Positions 1-12,400 of a DNA stretch of 64,000 nucleotides are shown piece after piece. The stretch spans positions 2,631,984-2,695,983 of the forward strand of contig NC_092564.1 of the NCBI RefSeq assembly GCF_037975245.1, in the 5' to 3' direction. The notes under the pieces were generated by a model, which saw only the letters and a program-made list of their open reading frames with translations, was not told the origin of the DNA and did no database searches. Numbering within the stretch: the first letter of the stretch is position 1; each line of letters begins with the position of its first letter. The position numbers and the translations under genes were made by a program. Origin of the DNA: Apostichopus japonicus (taxonomy: Eukaryota; Echinodermata; Holothuroidea; Aspidochirotida; Stichopodidae).

Positions 1-837
1 CAGTTGATCTGTGAGGGGAAGTGGTAGTAAGAAGGAGGAAACAAGGAAGAAATAGCCAAGAACAGCACCGGACACCAACCCACTCATGGCACCGGTAGAA
101 TTGCAATGCGGGAGGAACATTCCCAGAGAAAAGACACCAAGGAGAGGACCGCTGAGTACGCCGACGAAAGCAAGAGCGGCTTCTAGAATATTACTGCCAA
201 ATAGTGGTGCAACGTAAGCCAAGGATGTCGCAATAACTCCGCAAACTGCGGCGATCAATTTGGTGATGAGGGTAATGCATGCTTCGCTGTACTTAAAATG
301 CGGTTTGATGAAGTCCTCGGAGATGTTAGCGGACACTGCATTGACCCCAGAGGATACCGTGCTCAAGGAAGCACTGAATATGGCCGAGAGTATAAGACCA
401 GAAAGACCTCTGATGTGTCCAAACAAATCAACGATGAACAAGGGCATGATCTGGTCACGTGTCATGATCCGTCCAGCATCTACCGGATCACAATCGACGT
501 AGTAAGCAAACATGACGACTCCACAGGCACTCGCTAGCAGCCTCGTCAATGAGACTCCTATCACTCCAATCCAGGCCGAAAAGGTCGCCCCCTGTTCTGA
601 CTTACAGCTGAGGTTTCGCTGTACTACCAGCTGATTAACACCTGACGTGTACACTGCTTGAAATACGCCACCAATCATGATTGCCCAGACACTATGACGT
701 ATGGTAGGGTCGATACCGACATCAAAGAACTGATCCCGATTTCCTTTTTCCAGTAAGTCGATGATATTGCCGACGCCTCCGACCTGAACGGTACCAGTAA
801 TGAGGACGACGATTAAGCCCAAGACCATGACCATAGC
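1..837 (-). CDS. SLC5A8-like: SLC5A8-like transporter gene A, exon 2 (partial, runs off left edge)
   Basis: Reading the minus strand from 837 to 1 gives 279 uninterrupted codons in phase 0, starting Ala-Met-Val-Met-Val-Leu-Gly after a polypyrimidine tract and CAG acceptor (840-838). The family hallmarks are a VQVGGVG turn after a membrane helix, VNQLVVQR followed by a Cys-containing loop, a CDP motif before a DQ(I)MPLFIVDL loop, the TM8 signature SASLSTVSSGVNA, and SEDFIKP. The two adjacent serines of the SLC5 Na2 sodium site are present in TM8. The product is a predicted plasma-membrane Na+/monocarboxylate symporter. With exon 1 (198 codons) it gives 477 residues; family members have about 610-625, so roughly 140 C-terminal residues lie outside the window. 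NLS and CNST are possible N-glycosylation sequons. Assignment to SLC5 is firm; the exact member (A8, A12 or another invertebrate branch) and substrate are inferred. Confidence 0.93.
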
Positions 838-3800
838 CTGTTGAAATCGAAAAAAAAAAAAACAAGTTTGGGTAAGACTACGAATAAACGAATAATATAC
901 AGCTAAATATTAATATCTCGTACGTGTGGGTGCTCAGTGAATATCGCTGTCACGGCCACAGTCTTTGCTGTGGTGAATTGGAGTTAACGCTAGCAATATG
1001 ACCAGTTTTGCAGTGACGCATAAATTTTGGCTTCTTGTGTCAAAAGTGTAGTCGTTACTATGTTGGAAATAGTAGACTGAAGCCAAATGTGTCATGTGCG
1101 ACAAAGTTGTAAATTAGTTTAAGAAGATGAACTTCAATCTTTTATAAATGACTGAACGTTGATAGCTTACAGGAGTCGTCAATTGATCAGTTTGGCAGAC
1201 TTGTCGATGTATATATATATATATACTAAACCAACTGATTGGTATGGTTGTTCGTTACTAGTGGTAAATATTGAAACATCAATCATGATTGTTGGTTAAG
1301 TATGTGTGCCCCTTGACAAAAAGTTGCTGGGCAGACCAAAACTCATCATCGAAATCCAAGATAGTTTTCGAAATTATCAACTAGAAGAAGACATGCCTGT
1401 ACCATGAAAAACCCCGCAAAGAGTTATTTTACGATTCGCATCCAGATTGGTGCTATTAGGTACATTGTGACATCATAGTGCCATCTGTTAGCGTACCAAG
1501 TTTCTACTTTCCTAATGTTTTTCTGTTCATTTCTTCACGGGGACCTACAAAGGATGCCGTTCCTTGTACTGTCGAAGAAGACGAATATGCATGGTCTGTT
1601 TTAACCTTTGACATGATCGCATATCAGTTATAGCCCAATATAACATTCTCTTCCCAAACGTGTGAACCCTAAACACGTTAAGGTTTCCCAATATTGTAAA
1701 ACTCAAATTCATCTGACTCTTGATAATTATGTACTTGCGTTCCTTGTGACTGAAAGAACACTATATTCCATTGCGAAAGTCCATCAGAGGTCAAAGATGT
1801 GCAAAACGATTGAGAGTATACTAATCCTTCTACAGTGCGTTAATACCATGCAGCTATGCCCTTTTAAGACCAGTCACCCAAGATGGAAACCCAACTACTC
1901 ATGTCACTCTCAGTCTCCTTACATCGTGACAGCAATCTTATGATCTTGATGATGATACGTCATACGGAGCAGACAATAAATCGTCTGGTCGGCAAGCCGC
2001 TATAGGTCTGGACAAACTTGTTCATAATTTGAAGGAATATTAAAAAGACTTGTCTCCCACATGAATAGGGATTTTCCTAGGCTTATGAAGGAGTCTTCTA
2101 TACCAGTAACATCCACATGAAGGAGATTTATGATGGCAATTTTTTTTCTGCCTAGTACTAAGGCAAATGTTTTTTGCTGTGTTAGGCGTTTAGCCTATTG
2201 CACGGTTTTAGCAAACGTCGATTTCTGTTTGTCACGTTTTGTTATGATTAACGAACCCGGAAACAAGTTTTTTGAACTGTTGAGCGTTTCTTTGAACCTT
2301 TTAATACGTGATGTGACCACACATAGACCACGGTTACATGTATAAAGTACAGATCAAGTGAGCTGCCTATAGGCAGCTCTACGATAGGCTATACGATAGG
2401 CTATATTGTTGGATTCAGAATGACTAATACAGCTTATTGTTAACTGTCCTATATAAAAGAATTCAATAGTGTCACAACAAACAGAAAACGATCAAGTTTA
2501 CGCAGAAGATGGCCTCCTTTTGTGATTAATCATATGTGAAGTGAACCACTTATGCGTTCAACCGAGTTGAAGGTATATGCAGTGGTGCCACATATGTATA
2601 ATGGGATACATATTCACCCTACCAGTTGCCTAATACACCTGTTGTTGGTTTCTTTTTAAGAATTTCCCCTCATTTTATGTCGACCTTTCATATTAGCAGC
2701 TTTCATGTGGTTTACCAGGTTCTATCTGATGAGTTTTTACCTCAAATAATTGATATGTACTAGTGACGTCATACTTCTGACTTATCAGTTTAATCAGGTG
2801 CACACGTTAGGTGTGGTTTCACAACTTAGAAGAAAGTAATGAAAGTTTGCTTAGTACTTGATGTCATTTGCGATTCATTAACAACAACGACATATAACGT
2901 CATAGCCCGTCGCAAGTCGTCGATCGGCGGTAGCCAATCAGGGAGCTGATATTCTTAAAGGTGATATATGTCCTGTATGTAAAGCAGCTCTCTGATCGTA
3001 ATATATGGAATTAATACGGGAAGCAAAGACAATGTTATCGCTCGTGCTTTGACGTATTTACTAAAACATTTTAACTGAGTAGGTAGTCTATTTAGACTAC
3101 AGGAGAACACAGGACCTTGTTGGGATGTTGAGGCCCTTCAATGTGAATTTGTGACTGGTTGAGGGTATAGCTCTCATAATAACTGGCGCTGGCAAATACT
3201 TGAGCTTTGGTTCGGTCTCAAAGAACAACAACAAATTTATGCTTCTAAATGTTTTCAAGCTCAAATACTGGTCTATAACGAACAAGTCTTAAATCGGACT
3301 TTTTCTTCAAGATTTAGAAAGGATTTTTTTTATGATTTGCAAACATCAAATATTCTTTGTTGTTATATTTAAGTCTGCTTGTTAGCGAGCCCAGCTATCA
3401 TGGTATCTTCTTTAAGCCCGAATCGAAACAGATTCAGCCTTGAAACTATACCTTATGGACCTACAGTTTCATGATTCTTGACGTAAAGGAGACACACCTC
3501 TAACCATTGTTATTGGTCTAAGTGATAAGAAGATATCTTTGATGAGCAATTGCCATAAACATATATAAGAAAAACTATTATTCCACTTCAAGGTACTCTT
3601 GGAGATATCGTAGATTTACTGTTCATTCACACACAAAGACTAAAGGACTTGGTCAAGTCTGAATATGAAATAATCACACCACCTGTGCTTCAATTGTCTA
3701 TGTTTCCTTGGTTTTCTCATTTCGTCCTTAGTCCTTTGAATTACTTGGGAACTTCCGCTTCCGCGAACTATTTTCTTTTCACCTGTCTTTGCAAATGAAA

Positions 3801-6800
3801 TCTATAAGCGAGTCAATACACTTAAAGGGAGTGAAGACTCGCGCACAAAGAAACGTCTGATGCCGGTCATCTGACCTAGTTTTGAATTAGGTGTAACGGA
3901 AGTGTTAGATACCACCATCGATCCCAGAAAATACACACACAGCTTGCTACCATCGGTAATTAGACACTAGTGTACAGCCAATACATGTATGGTCAATACC
4001 CACAACACAGTGTACATAGCAGTGATGGACATCTCAGGTCCAGTAAAGATAACAAGGTATCACATTTCATTACTGTCTGCATTTTTTGCGACAAGAACTT
4101 CACTTTCAAGCAACGGAAAGTTAACTTTTTCAGAGGGTGACACGCTGTTTGGGGCGAGTCTGCAATGCCTTTAAGCCTAACAAAGCTGCGGGTTTGGATG
4201 GAATACCTTCTATATAAGCTTATAAATTCCGCATGCCTTGCAGTCGTTCCCGCCCTTGTTCATATCTTCAATAATGTATTTCAAAGTAGATTTTAGGTTA
4301 ATTTTAGAATTTGGCTAAAGGTTGCCAAAGTATCCATTTACTAAAGAAGGGTGACTCTACACACTCCGAGAATTTACAGGCCCATAAGTTTGTTATCGTG
4401 CTTTAACAAACTTCTGAAGGGTGGTATTGAAAAGAGGTTCCCGGGTAATTTCTTACAATTAATATCATATCATTTATGATTTCCAGTTTTGCAGACGATA
4501 CTAATGTTTTCCTGTTTGATTGCAAACAGCCGCTAATTAACGGGTACTCAGACTCTAAGACAACTAATTGGTTTGACTGTAATGAGCTTATATACTCTTC
4601 TCCTGGGGAAGACAAACTTACACCATTTTTCATGCCAAAGATATACGAGTCACTCTTGTCGTGATGATTTGGCAATTTAATGGTTTTACAAACTGCAAAT
4701 CGTCCAGTACGAAGTGTTTAGATTAATAATTGATGATAAGCTTCCTTGGACGAACCACAATAACGATCTCAGTAAAAACCTGGTTCAGTTTATTGATATT
4801 TTTACAACCCATAAGGGGAATTCTTTCTGAAGCCATTGCAACTCAAATCTATTACTCTTTTACTATAGGCTAAGGTTTGCAATTGAAATGCACAATACAT
4901 ATAAAGTGGCTTATGTAAGACCTCTTCAAATCCTACAAAATGGATTAATTAAGGTACAAGCAAACCTAGACGCTATCCTGCTGACATCCTATACATAGAC
5001 AATAATATCCTTATGATAATTAAAAGAGATCAATTCCTACTGTAAATTTTGTTCTATGTACTATCATTTTAAATATAAGTTACCAAATGCTATGTCTGAG
5101 GTTGTGAGCCATTATAATGCTGATAATTGCTCCATCACTACCCGTAATAGGAATTGATTTCAAGTAACGCATGATAGCCAGCATGGACAATTGCTAGTGA
5201 ACAACTTTATTGCTACAACATATGGCAGTCCCTCTCTCCGTCTATTAAATCTGCTTAATCCCTTGAAGTCTTTTTCAAGTTATATACTCAAGGATGAACT
5301 TCTCAACGAATACCTGGAAGCAAGTTGACTTTACATTTTATTCTTTGACTACGTCTTTACGATCTATTTCTAAGTCTTTATTATCCTTCTTGCCTGCTTC
5401 CTTCTCTTTTTCTCTCTTAATTTCTTCTTTCTTTTCTAGTTTCTTCTTGTGTCCTTCTGTCTTGTCTTTATTGTATTGTGTGTATTTGTGTGTTTATTGT
5501 TTGTATTTGATGTATTTGTTTGTATTTGTGTGTATTTTGCTTTTACTTCTACATGGTCACTAGCTGAGATTACAGCCTTTTCTGTTTTGTTGTTTTCTAG
5601 TGTTATAGTTCCACCCGAATTGCTATATTGTATTTAATAAGTTGTACATACATTATGAGGGATAAATTTGGAGATTATTTTAAAATTAATGTTTAGTTTT
5701 CTGTAATGGAGATTGGTTTTGCAAATGCTGACTATAAAATATTGAACATCTTTACATGACCCCGATGATGTCGCTGGTTTCATTGTCAACACTGTTAACA
5801 TTCTAACTTGAAAATATGAACAGAACAAAATGAAAATAAAATATTTCAAATTCTATAGTGCTACTTCGACGTCACAACTTTACAAAATGTCTGCTCCCCG
5901 GGACAGTTCAAACTAGATATTTAAACTATAGAGTGTCTCCTAACGGACAGACGTTTTCATATCAGTTTGAGGTATAGTTGTTCTTCACAAAAGATATTGT
6001 CATACAAGCGAAATATGAAGGTTAGGTTTAATGCAAGAATGAAAGTCATTCGGTTAGGAAGTTATACTTTTAAATCCACAGTTTCGTTAATTATATGCGG
6101 TTATTAACTTTCGTATTTATTGCTTTTACTTTTCTTCATTTTAAAGGGTTGTGTCTCTCTTTCCCAGTTTATAATTATATCAGAAAATGCAACAACAAAT
6201 GAATCGAAAGTATACGCCACTGTTGTCATAACGAGCTATCGTCACTGAAATGGAAAGCTCGAGGTGAATTGATAAAGTGAAAATATGAACAGTTTAGACA
6301 TCAAACATAACACAATGTCACCTTCAACCTCTACTTTAACATTGCTTCTATAAACCGAACAATTCATTTTCTCTTTAAACAAAGATATTAATTATATACA
6401 TGCATGGTTAATGTAGTAACCATACTTCTGCATTCATCATTAATCAGATTAGTATAAAGTCTGAATATTGTGATTCTTCTTCGATTTTATCATGTAATAA
6501 GTCGAAACTCTCCACTAGTTACGTTTTTAAGTCTTTTGTTTGTAGCCTATCACACAAGTTTGTACTACTACACTCCGTTTCCTTATTGCAACTTAAATTC
6601 CCTTTGTGATTAGATAGCAAAAGAGCTCTGTTGTTTAGTATACATATACACTGCACTAGTAAAATTAGCCTATAGTAATTAAGTGGCCCTTGATTATGTT
6701 CATTCACGTGTAAAATTAAAGTAGCCTATAATCGATGGCTAACACTATATTTCAGTGCCAACGATGACCGTTCACTTCAAAGTGGCTTTCAAATAGGTAT

Positions 6801-8436
6801 AGGCCTCTGAAAAAAACAAGTTACTTTCACCGTGTTATCACAGAGCTATCCTTTGGTGCTTGGATGGTAATTATGTATAACAGAATGCTAAGTTTTAGAC
6901 TGTCTAATGCCCCCCTCCGCCCCTCACACTGCCTCTCTCGCTGTAAAAGAATTGTTTGGCAGAGGGACATGTCCCTATCGTCACCTTACCCGAAGTAAGA
7001 AACTGGCTGAAAGCGCCGCTGGGAACCATAATTCTATAGAGAATTGCTGATATATTGTGATCATTCGCTAAGGAAAGAGTTTAAAGAAGCAAACACCGTT
7101 TCATTACCCGTTGCATGACATCCTATATATGATCCAAGGCTTCACAAAAGTTGCAGATATGGTTGTCTTTGTCATGTTTTGTATAGATGTTTCTCCTATC
7201 TCGTGGAATTAACTGGTAATGCTGCAATAGTTACAGTAACTTTGTCTAGTTTTTGGAAAAGACCCTTCTCTGTATAATCTGTTTTTACCTCCATGTTATA
7301 ATAAATAAATTGAATCAACTGAATGGGTTTATTCAATACATAGAGGCGACTAACAAGGAACAATATTACCCATTTGAGGAGGGCTACAGCTACTGAGTGT
7401 TATAAGAGAATAACAATTTGTGATTCATTTGGCTACACTGAAATTTAAGTCACTTAGAGTACTACTTCCTGGTCAGTAAGGCAATAGTTCAATCGAACTG
7501 ATAATGATGTATTAATATAGAGTAAAGTAAGGAAGCCTTATCTTTCCAAACGACATAATCACTCAAGACTACCTTTAGGGCTTGCTTCCTGCATAACACG
7601 ACACAGTTTGTAATTCGTCGATATCGTATTCTTTGCAGTACAAGAAGTATACCTAAATACTGTGTAAAGCAACGACGATGCACGAATATCGTGTTAGGCT
7701 AAAGGGACTACATGTAGTCGAGTCACAGAACGTACACCGTTTATACAAGCTCGTTCAAGATCATCATTAATGGCCCCAAATTTTAGCAAATTAAAATCAC
7801 TATTAGTTTTCAAAAGTTCTTTCTTGAAGATATTGTAACGGATGACTAAACCGGAAAATGTGATAAATAAGGTTGTGAAACATTGCAGTCATTTTTGGCG
7901 TATATCTTTGCTTTACTCTTTATTTTGTTATATAGTTTAATATATCATCCACTTGTTACTAACGTGGCCCATTTGTTTGCGGACGGCGGTAGGTTTCTAC
8001 CTCAGAAAGTGAAGCATCATCATGCTAGTGCAAGCTACAAAGCTTCCTTCCAGAATTATAAAGCTTCAAAACATAGTTCAACCTTCATGACGTCAGTCAA
8101 GCTTACGAATTCCAGACAATTGGACCACGTGGTTGGAGATACATTAGAGACACCTGGTGACTACCTTGTATAGACCTACCTATATGGTACCTATATATTT
8201 GGTCCACGTAATTCAAAGACACTGTACATTAGGACCGAATTCATTGCTTGTTTATATGGATGGATCTATACCTACTGTCTTTCATAATGAATTTCTGTAC
8301 CCTGTGGTGTATCCATATACAACAGGGTGTGTATAAACTCATAAATACACATTAAGTATACATATTTACGTTTATACCTCCCCCCCCCCCCCCGGGCCCT
8401 CGCAAAAAAAAAATAATATGCAGGATAGAATCTTAC
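838..8436 (-). other. Intron of SLC5 gene A
   Basis: This 7.6-kb intron has donor GTAAGA at 8436-8431 and acceptor CAG at 840-838. It holds a degenerate LINE (4150-5640), a short TA run near 1210, a C15 homopolymer near 8382-8396 just inside the donor side, and small direct repeats of a GATAGGCTATAC-like unit near 2375-2410. I found no other gene. Open frames such as 7883-8173 (+) have no recognisable domain. Confidence 0.8.
4150..5640 (+). mobile_element. Degenerate non-LTR retrotransposon (LINE) reverse transcriptase, 3' half
   Basis: In shifting frames the plus strand spells ordered pieces of a LINE reverse transcriptase. A thumb/finger segment KPNKAAGLDGIP lies near 4166-4205. It is followed by a KVAK..LLKKGDS-like segment near 4325-4355, the catalytic FADDTNVFLF motif at 4490-4520, and a LIIDDKLPWTNHNNDLSKNL-like segment near 4724-4780. 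The C-terminal connection pieces end about LLKSFSSYILKDELLNEYL-like at 5265-5315. Stops and frameshifts interrupt all of it. From about 5330 to 5640 the sequence is T-rich, like a LINE 3' UTR. The order and spacing fit a CR1/L2/Jockey-type element; the clade is not settled. It lies antisense to the host gene within its intron, and nothing suggests activity. Confidence 0.8.
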
Positions 8437-9030
8437 CTGAAATACATCTGCCCATATGACGGCTTTGATCCCTCCTAAACTTGAATAGAATGTACAAACA
8501 GCACCTATGACAATAATGGATAGGTCCAAACTAAGGTTTGTTATGGAGCTAATAGCTAATGCTGGTGCGTAGATGACGAAGCTCATGTAGATGAATCCGG
8601 ATATGACACTAATTATCACCGCGGACATACGAACAACTTTATTAAATCTCAATTCTAAATATTCATAAATGCTGGTAACATTTAAACGATAAAATACGGG
8701 GATGAATGTTCTAGTTATGATTAGTCCCACCGCAAACCCGTTAAGACTAACCAACCAAAATGTAGGCCCGTTGATGTACACTTCTGCAGGGTTCCCTATG
8801 AAGGTTACTGCACTGATAACGCTTATAAAGACGGAGATACCCACAGGGAAAGCCCCGAGCTGTCGGTTACCAAGCAGATATTCATGGGTAGTTTTTTGTT
8901 TCCCGCCAGAAAACAACGCTTGATAAATTCCAATACACATAGACAGCAGTAACATTAGTCCTATCACTATGTAATCCACAAAATGCAACTGGAACAAATT
9001 TTCCATTGAACTTCCACCGTCGCTTGCCAT
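8437..9030 (-). CDS. SLC5A8-like: SLC5A8-like transporter gene A, exon 1
   Basis: The first 198 codons start at ATG 9030-9028 in a strong context (AAAATGG) and end at DVFQ before a GTAAGA donor. The N-terminus is short and extracellular, then a first helix (about residues 17-37). The SLC5 motif YLLGNRQLGAFPVG is at about 50-64 and TM1-type helix SVFISVISAVTFIGNPAEVY at about 65-85. GFAVGLIITRTFIPVFYRL and TSIYEYLELRFNK follow at about 97-131, then two more helices and GGIKAVIWADVFQ. These match the amino half of SLC5A8/A12-type Na+-coupled transporters. Reading past the donor gives a non-family tail rich in Arg/Gly, so the exon end is clear. Compared with gene B and vertebrate family members, the ASxM pattern in TM1 is ISVI here. 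Downstream exon: 837-1. Confidence 0.95.
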
Positions 9031-9727
9031 TTTAACAACGAAGGTCCTTTACTTGATAAAATAATCGCATCAATTCGTCCTGGATATTTCCACTGTATGC
9101 GAGTGTTTCTTTGAAAAAAAATACCTGTGGCGTATTCAAAAGACCGACTATCTACTTGGGTTGCCGTAAATATAATGAAAACAACAGTTTGATACTCTCC
9201 CAATTCACACGAAGTACAGTGTCAGCTTAGTTGAAGTTTTGAATGGATTCAGTGGCTAGACGAAACGACGGGTGTTTGCAAAGACGTGAAGATCGTATCT
9301 CTAATAATACCACTACCCGAATAGTTAGCCTATAAATGAGGCTGACTTTGAAATAAAATCTCCATGAACGACAGCTATGGCATAGCAACAGCAACACGAT
9401 AACCAACCAACCTGCAAGGTACCAATCCTATACTTTATAGCACATAATATGGCCGCTGTGTCTGTACTCCGTGACTAGCAGGTTTCGGGCTTTACGTAGA
9501 ATGACAAATTCTCTGTAGTCAAGTTTGTATGTATGTAGCCTATACACGCAGGTTTGCGGCGTGAAGTATTGTTTAACAAAGACGACCAAAACACGGTCAT
9601 GCACCAGTGGTTTTCGTGTTTGTCTTATAGTACGAGTATTTCAACAGAATAACGACCTCCCTAAAAAGTATACGTAAACTTATTAGCATTATCAATGCAA
9701 TGAGATCTATATGTATATATAGCCTAT
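9031..9727. other. Upstream flank of gene A; no gene seen
   Basis: This is the 5' flank of gene A, presumably promoter and 5' UTR. I see no clear TATA box or second exon. Short open frames here have no recognisable domain. Confidence 0.5.
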
Positions 9728-9730
9728 AGG

Positions 9731-9802
<72 letters not shown>

Positions 9803-9829
9803 ATCCCGGTGGAGGCTGGAAGTTTTTTC

Positions 9830-9888
<59 letters not shown>

Positions 9889-9889
9889 C
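9728..9889. repeat. Paired (TA)n microsatellites
   Basis: Two long TA runs (about 9731-9800 and 9832-9886) are separated by about 32 bp of unique sequence. TATAGCC/GGCTTA-like borders occur on both outer sides, so the whole block is roughly palindromic. The Ile-Tyr open frame on the minus strand is a by-product. Confidence 0.9.
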
Positions 9890-11979
9890 CTTTAGGCCTA
9901 TACAGACTAACGGGCTAAATTCGAATAGAAGGTCGTTTACATTACCATCCTGAGAGAGCAGATCGCGAATCAATGTAGACCCCCAAAAATGGAGTGCTTT
10001 ACAAACTATTCATAATTTTCATTTTTTTTTAAAATAAAACAACTGGTTGTGTTTTGTGTTTTCTTGGCTCATTTTCAGATGACTACTCACAAGAAATAAT
10101 GTTGTAACTTTCATTAATGTTGAGTGTTTATAACGACGTAATCTGTGTATGGGGGCGCGAACAAATAGTGGGGCGCGATCAACTCTTTTTTATTCGGTGG
10201 GTGGCGTTATTCTTTCCAGAGTCCAGACTTTGGAGAATTTATCTACATTTTTTCGGAGCTTGCCGACAAATATCGATCAGGATGCTTTTTTCTAAAAACA
10301 AAGTCCATAGTATAGGCCTATACAAGCCTATACTTTCATGCATTCTCAGCTTCGAATTTAAGGGTGGGTTTGGTAGGACGTGGCTCAGTCCTCCCGTGGA
10401 AGTGTTCTGGATCGTATAAAGACCCCTCATTTATACCATCAACACTTACCTGATGGTCCTGCCGCACTCAAAAAAGAGGTAATTAGCCTATACTTTCATT
10501 AAACGAATCAAGGCTAGATTCGTTACTCTTATATTAACTTCCCCAATAACATGCAAATTTTGCATTTTGGACGGGAAAAAATGGGGAATATGGAGGTGGT
10601 GATGGGTATTGGGACGGGGAGGTGGGGCTTTGGGGTGTTACGGGAGGAGGAACGATGTAACCAATATGCCAACTACATTATATAAATAAATTTAGAATGT
10701 TAAATGCGTTATGCAGATTGCAAACCCGGTTACGTGCATGAGTTTTCCAACTAAAGTTAAGAGAGTGAAATGTTATAGAAACATGATACCTGTAAAATAG
10801 TAACGTCGTTGGAGCTATAACAAAGTATTGTTTACGATCGTGGCGTCTTTCCACGTAAACATATTTCGCTCTATAATTGCTAACGATTAATCTAGATTCA
10901 CTGTTGCCTATAGATACCCTATAGGGAGTTCTAATAGTTCAACATTTTAAACACTGAACAATTAGGTCAAAACAAGTCGCTCCCAAATAATGAACCGGGA
11001 ACACACACTTCAGCTTCTTAGAACAGGCCTTACAGTTCATATTATCTACGTTTCCCCTTGTGGGAATTATAGTTTTCCAGGTAAGAAATAAATCAATGCA
11101 ATATCATATTAAGCAGTCCTCATACCCGTAAAAAATATGACATCGTATAATTTTTTGTTACGATCGAAATTGATATTTTAATTGACTTTTGGGCATGGTT
11201 TCGATAATACGGTTGTGTTTTCTTAATTGGACTTGTTACTATAGCAACAAATTTCCATCTCCCCCCCCCCCTCCCTCCCATAATTCTATTTGCCGTATAT
11301 ATCAAAGATATGATATGACATTAAATATCGCCGGCGCGCATATGCATATTAATTTCAGTCGCCTGATTAATTCATAGAGCTTTTGCTTGGGTCCTTGGTT
11401 GTTCGTTTGTCGATAAAGACTTTCATGGGTTGAACGTGAGGACGGGGAGGGGGGGGGGGGTGGCTGTATACATTCATGACCTTTGTTACGATTGCAAGAA
11501 AATTAAAACGATGTTATGGTAGGAGCCCTATAGAGCCCTTCCAGGAAATATATAGATGTTCCACTGCGTCAATGCTAAATGTCCACTCTGGTTGAGACAG
11601 TGCATTTAACAAACTAACACAATAGTTTCAAAATGTTATGTATGGAGACTATATTTCGACAAAATCCAACCCCAAATTGCCCCCACAAAAATTAAAGACA
11701 CCAATCCTGGTAACCAAATGTTGAACCCGACACAGGTGTTAAATTGGGGCAGGACCAGGGGTAGGGAAGTCTGCAGGCTATCGTTTAGTGGTGCATGTTG
11801 AAATTTCCACCTATGGCACCACCGCATTTACGTTAAAATCATTACTGTGAAAATTATGGATGACTAAAATGAAATGGTAAATCTCTCGATATATCAGGCT
11901 GATGTGAATGTTAAATATATCCTGACCTTTCTCTTCCTTGGACAATTAACTGGCTTTGTAGTGTCTTTATGCATAAAAC
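9890..11979. other. Intergenic, no gene recognised
   Basis: Unique-looking AT-rich DNA with a C10 run (about 11262-11271) and a G-rich run near 11440-11461. The open frame at 10117-10419 (+) has no similarity I recognise and no splice or start context. Confidence 0.5.
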
Positions 11980-12392
11980 CATGGGCGGCGATCATGGGGG
12001 GGGGGGGGGGGACATGCCTCCCCAATATTTTAGGTGGGGGATATAGTATCTAATATCCCCCAAATATTTGGTGGTATAGTTTTTTTTGTGGCTTTAAATA
12101 GAAAATAATGCGTGAGATTATTTATACGTAGAATTACCTACAAAAGCAATGATCCACAAGAGATGCGATGAGGTCGAACATGATGTGTGACTGGTGACAA
12201 TCTTGAAAAAGGTTATGGATGAAAAAAACTATTGGGAAAAACTTGGTTCTCAGGCAAAAGTGTACATCTGGTTGGTCATTTTCAAGCCCGAGAAGTGCCA
12301 TTTCCGGTGATTGCTAGTTGCTACGCGCCTGAACCCAAGCAAATGTCCCCCCCCCCCCCCAAATATTTGAGAAAAAAAAATCGCCGCCCCTG
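11980..12392. mobile_element. hAT-type MITE with exact 8-bp target duplication
   Basis: The termini are inverted repeats: CATGGGCGGCGAT at the left, and a right end whose complement reads CAGGGGCGGCGAT. The element is flanked by CATAAAAC at 11972-11979 and 12393-12400. Each end carries a long G/C homopolymer just inside the terminus. The interior (about 12130-12330) matches, in the same orientation, part of the repeat at 56890-57080 and, inverted, 27000-27180. There is no transposase frame. An 8-bp duplication with CA...TG ends is typical of hAT elements. Confidence 0.88.
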
Positions 12393-12400
12393 CATAAAAC

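Noticed and set aside
7883-8173. 96-codon frame starting with a hydrophobic segment in the gene A intron (+)
   Set aside because: The signal-like start is AT-rich chance sequence. The rest has no domain and no neighbouring gene structure on this strand.
9707-9973. Ile-Tyr repeat protein on the minus strand (likewise 49914-50182 and 58837-59232)
   Set aside because: Translation of (TA)n microsatellites with no conserved flanking sequence.
10117-10419. 100-codon open frame (+)
   Set aside because: No family resemblance and no supporting signals. Overlapping frames on the opposite strand are equally open.
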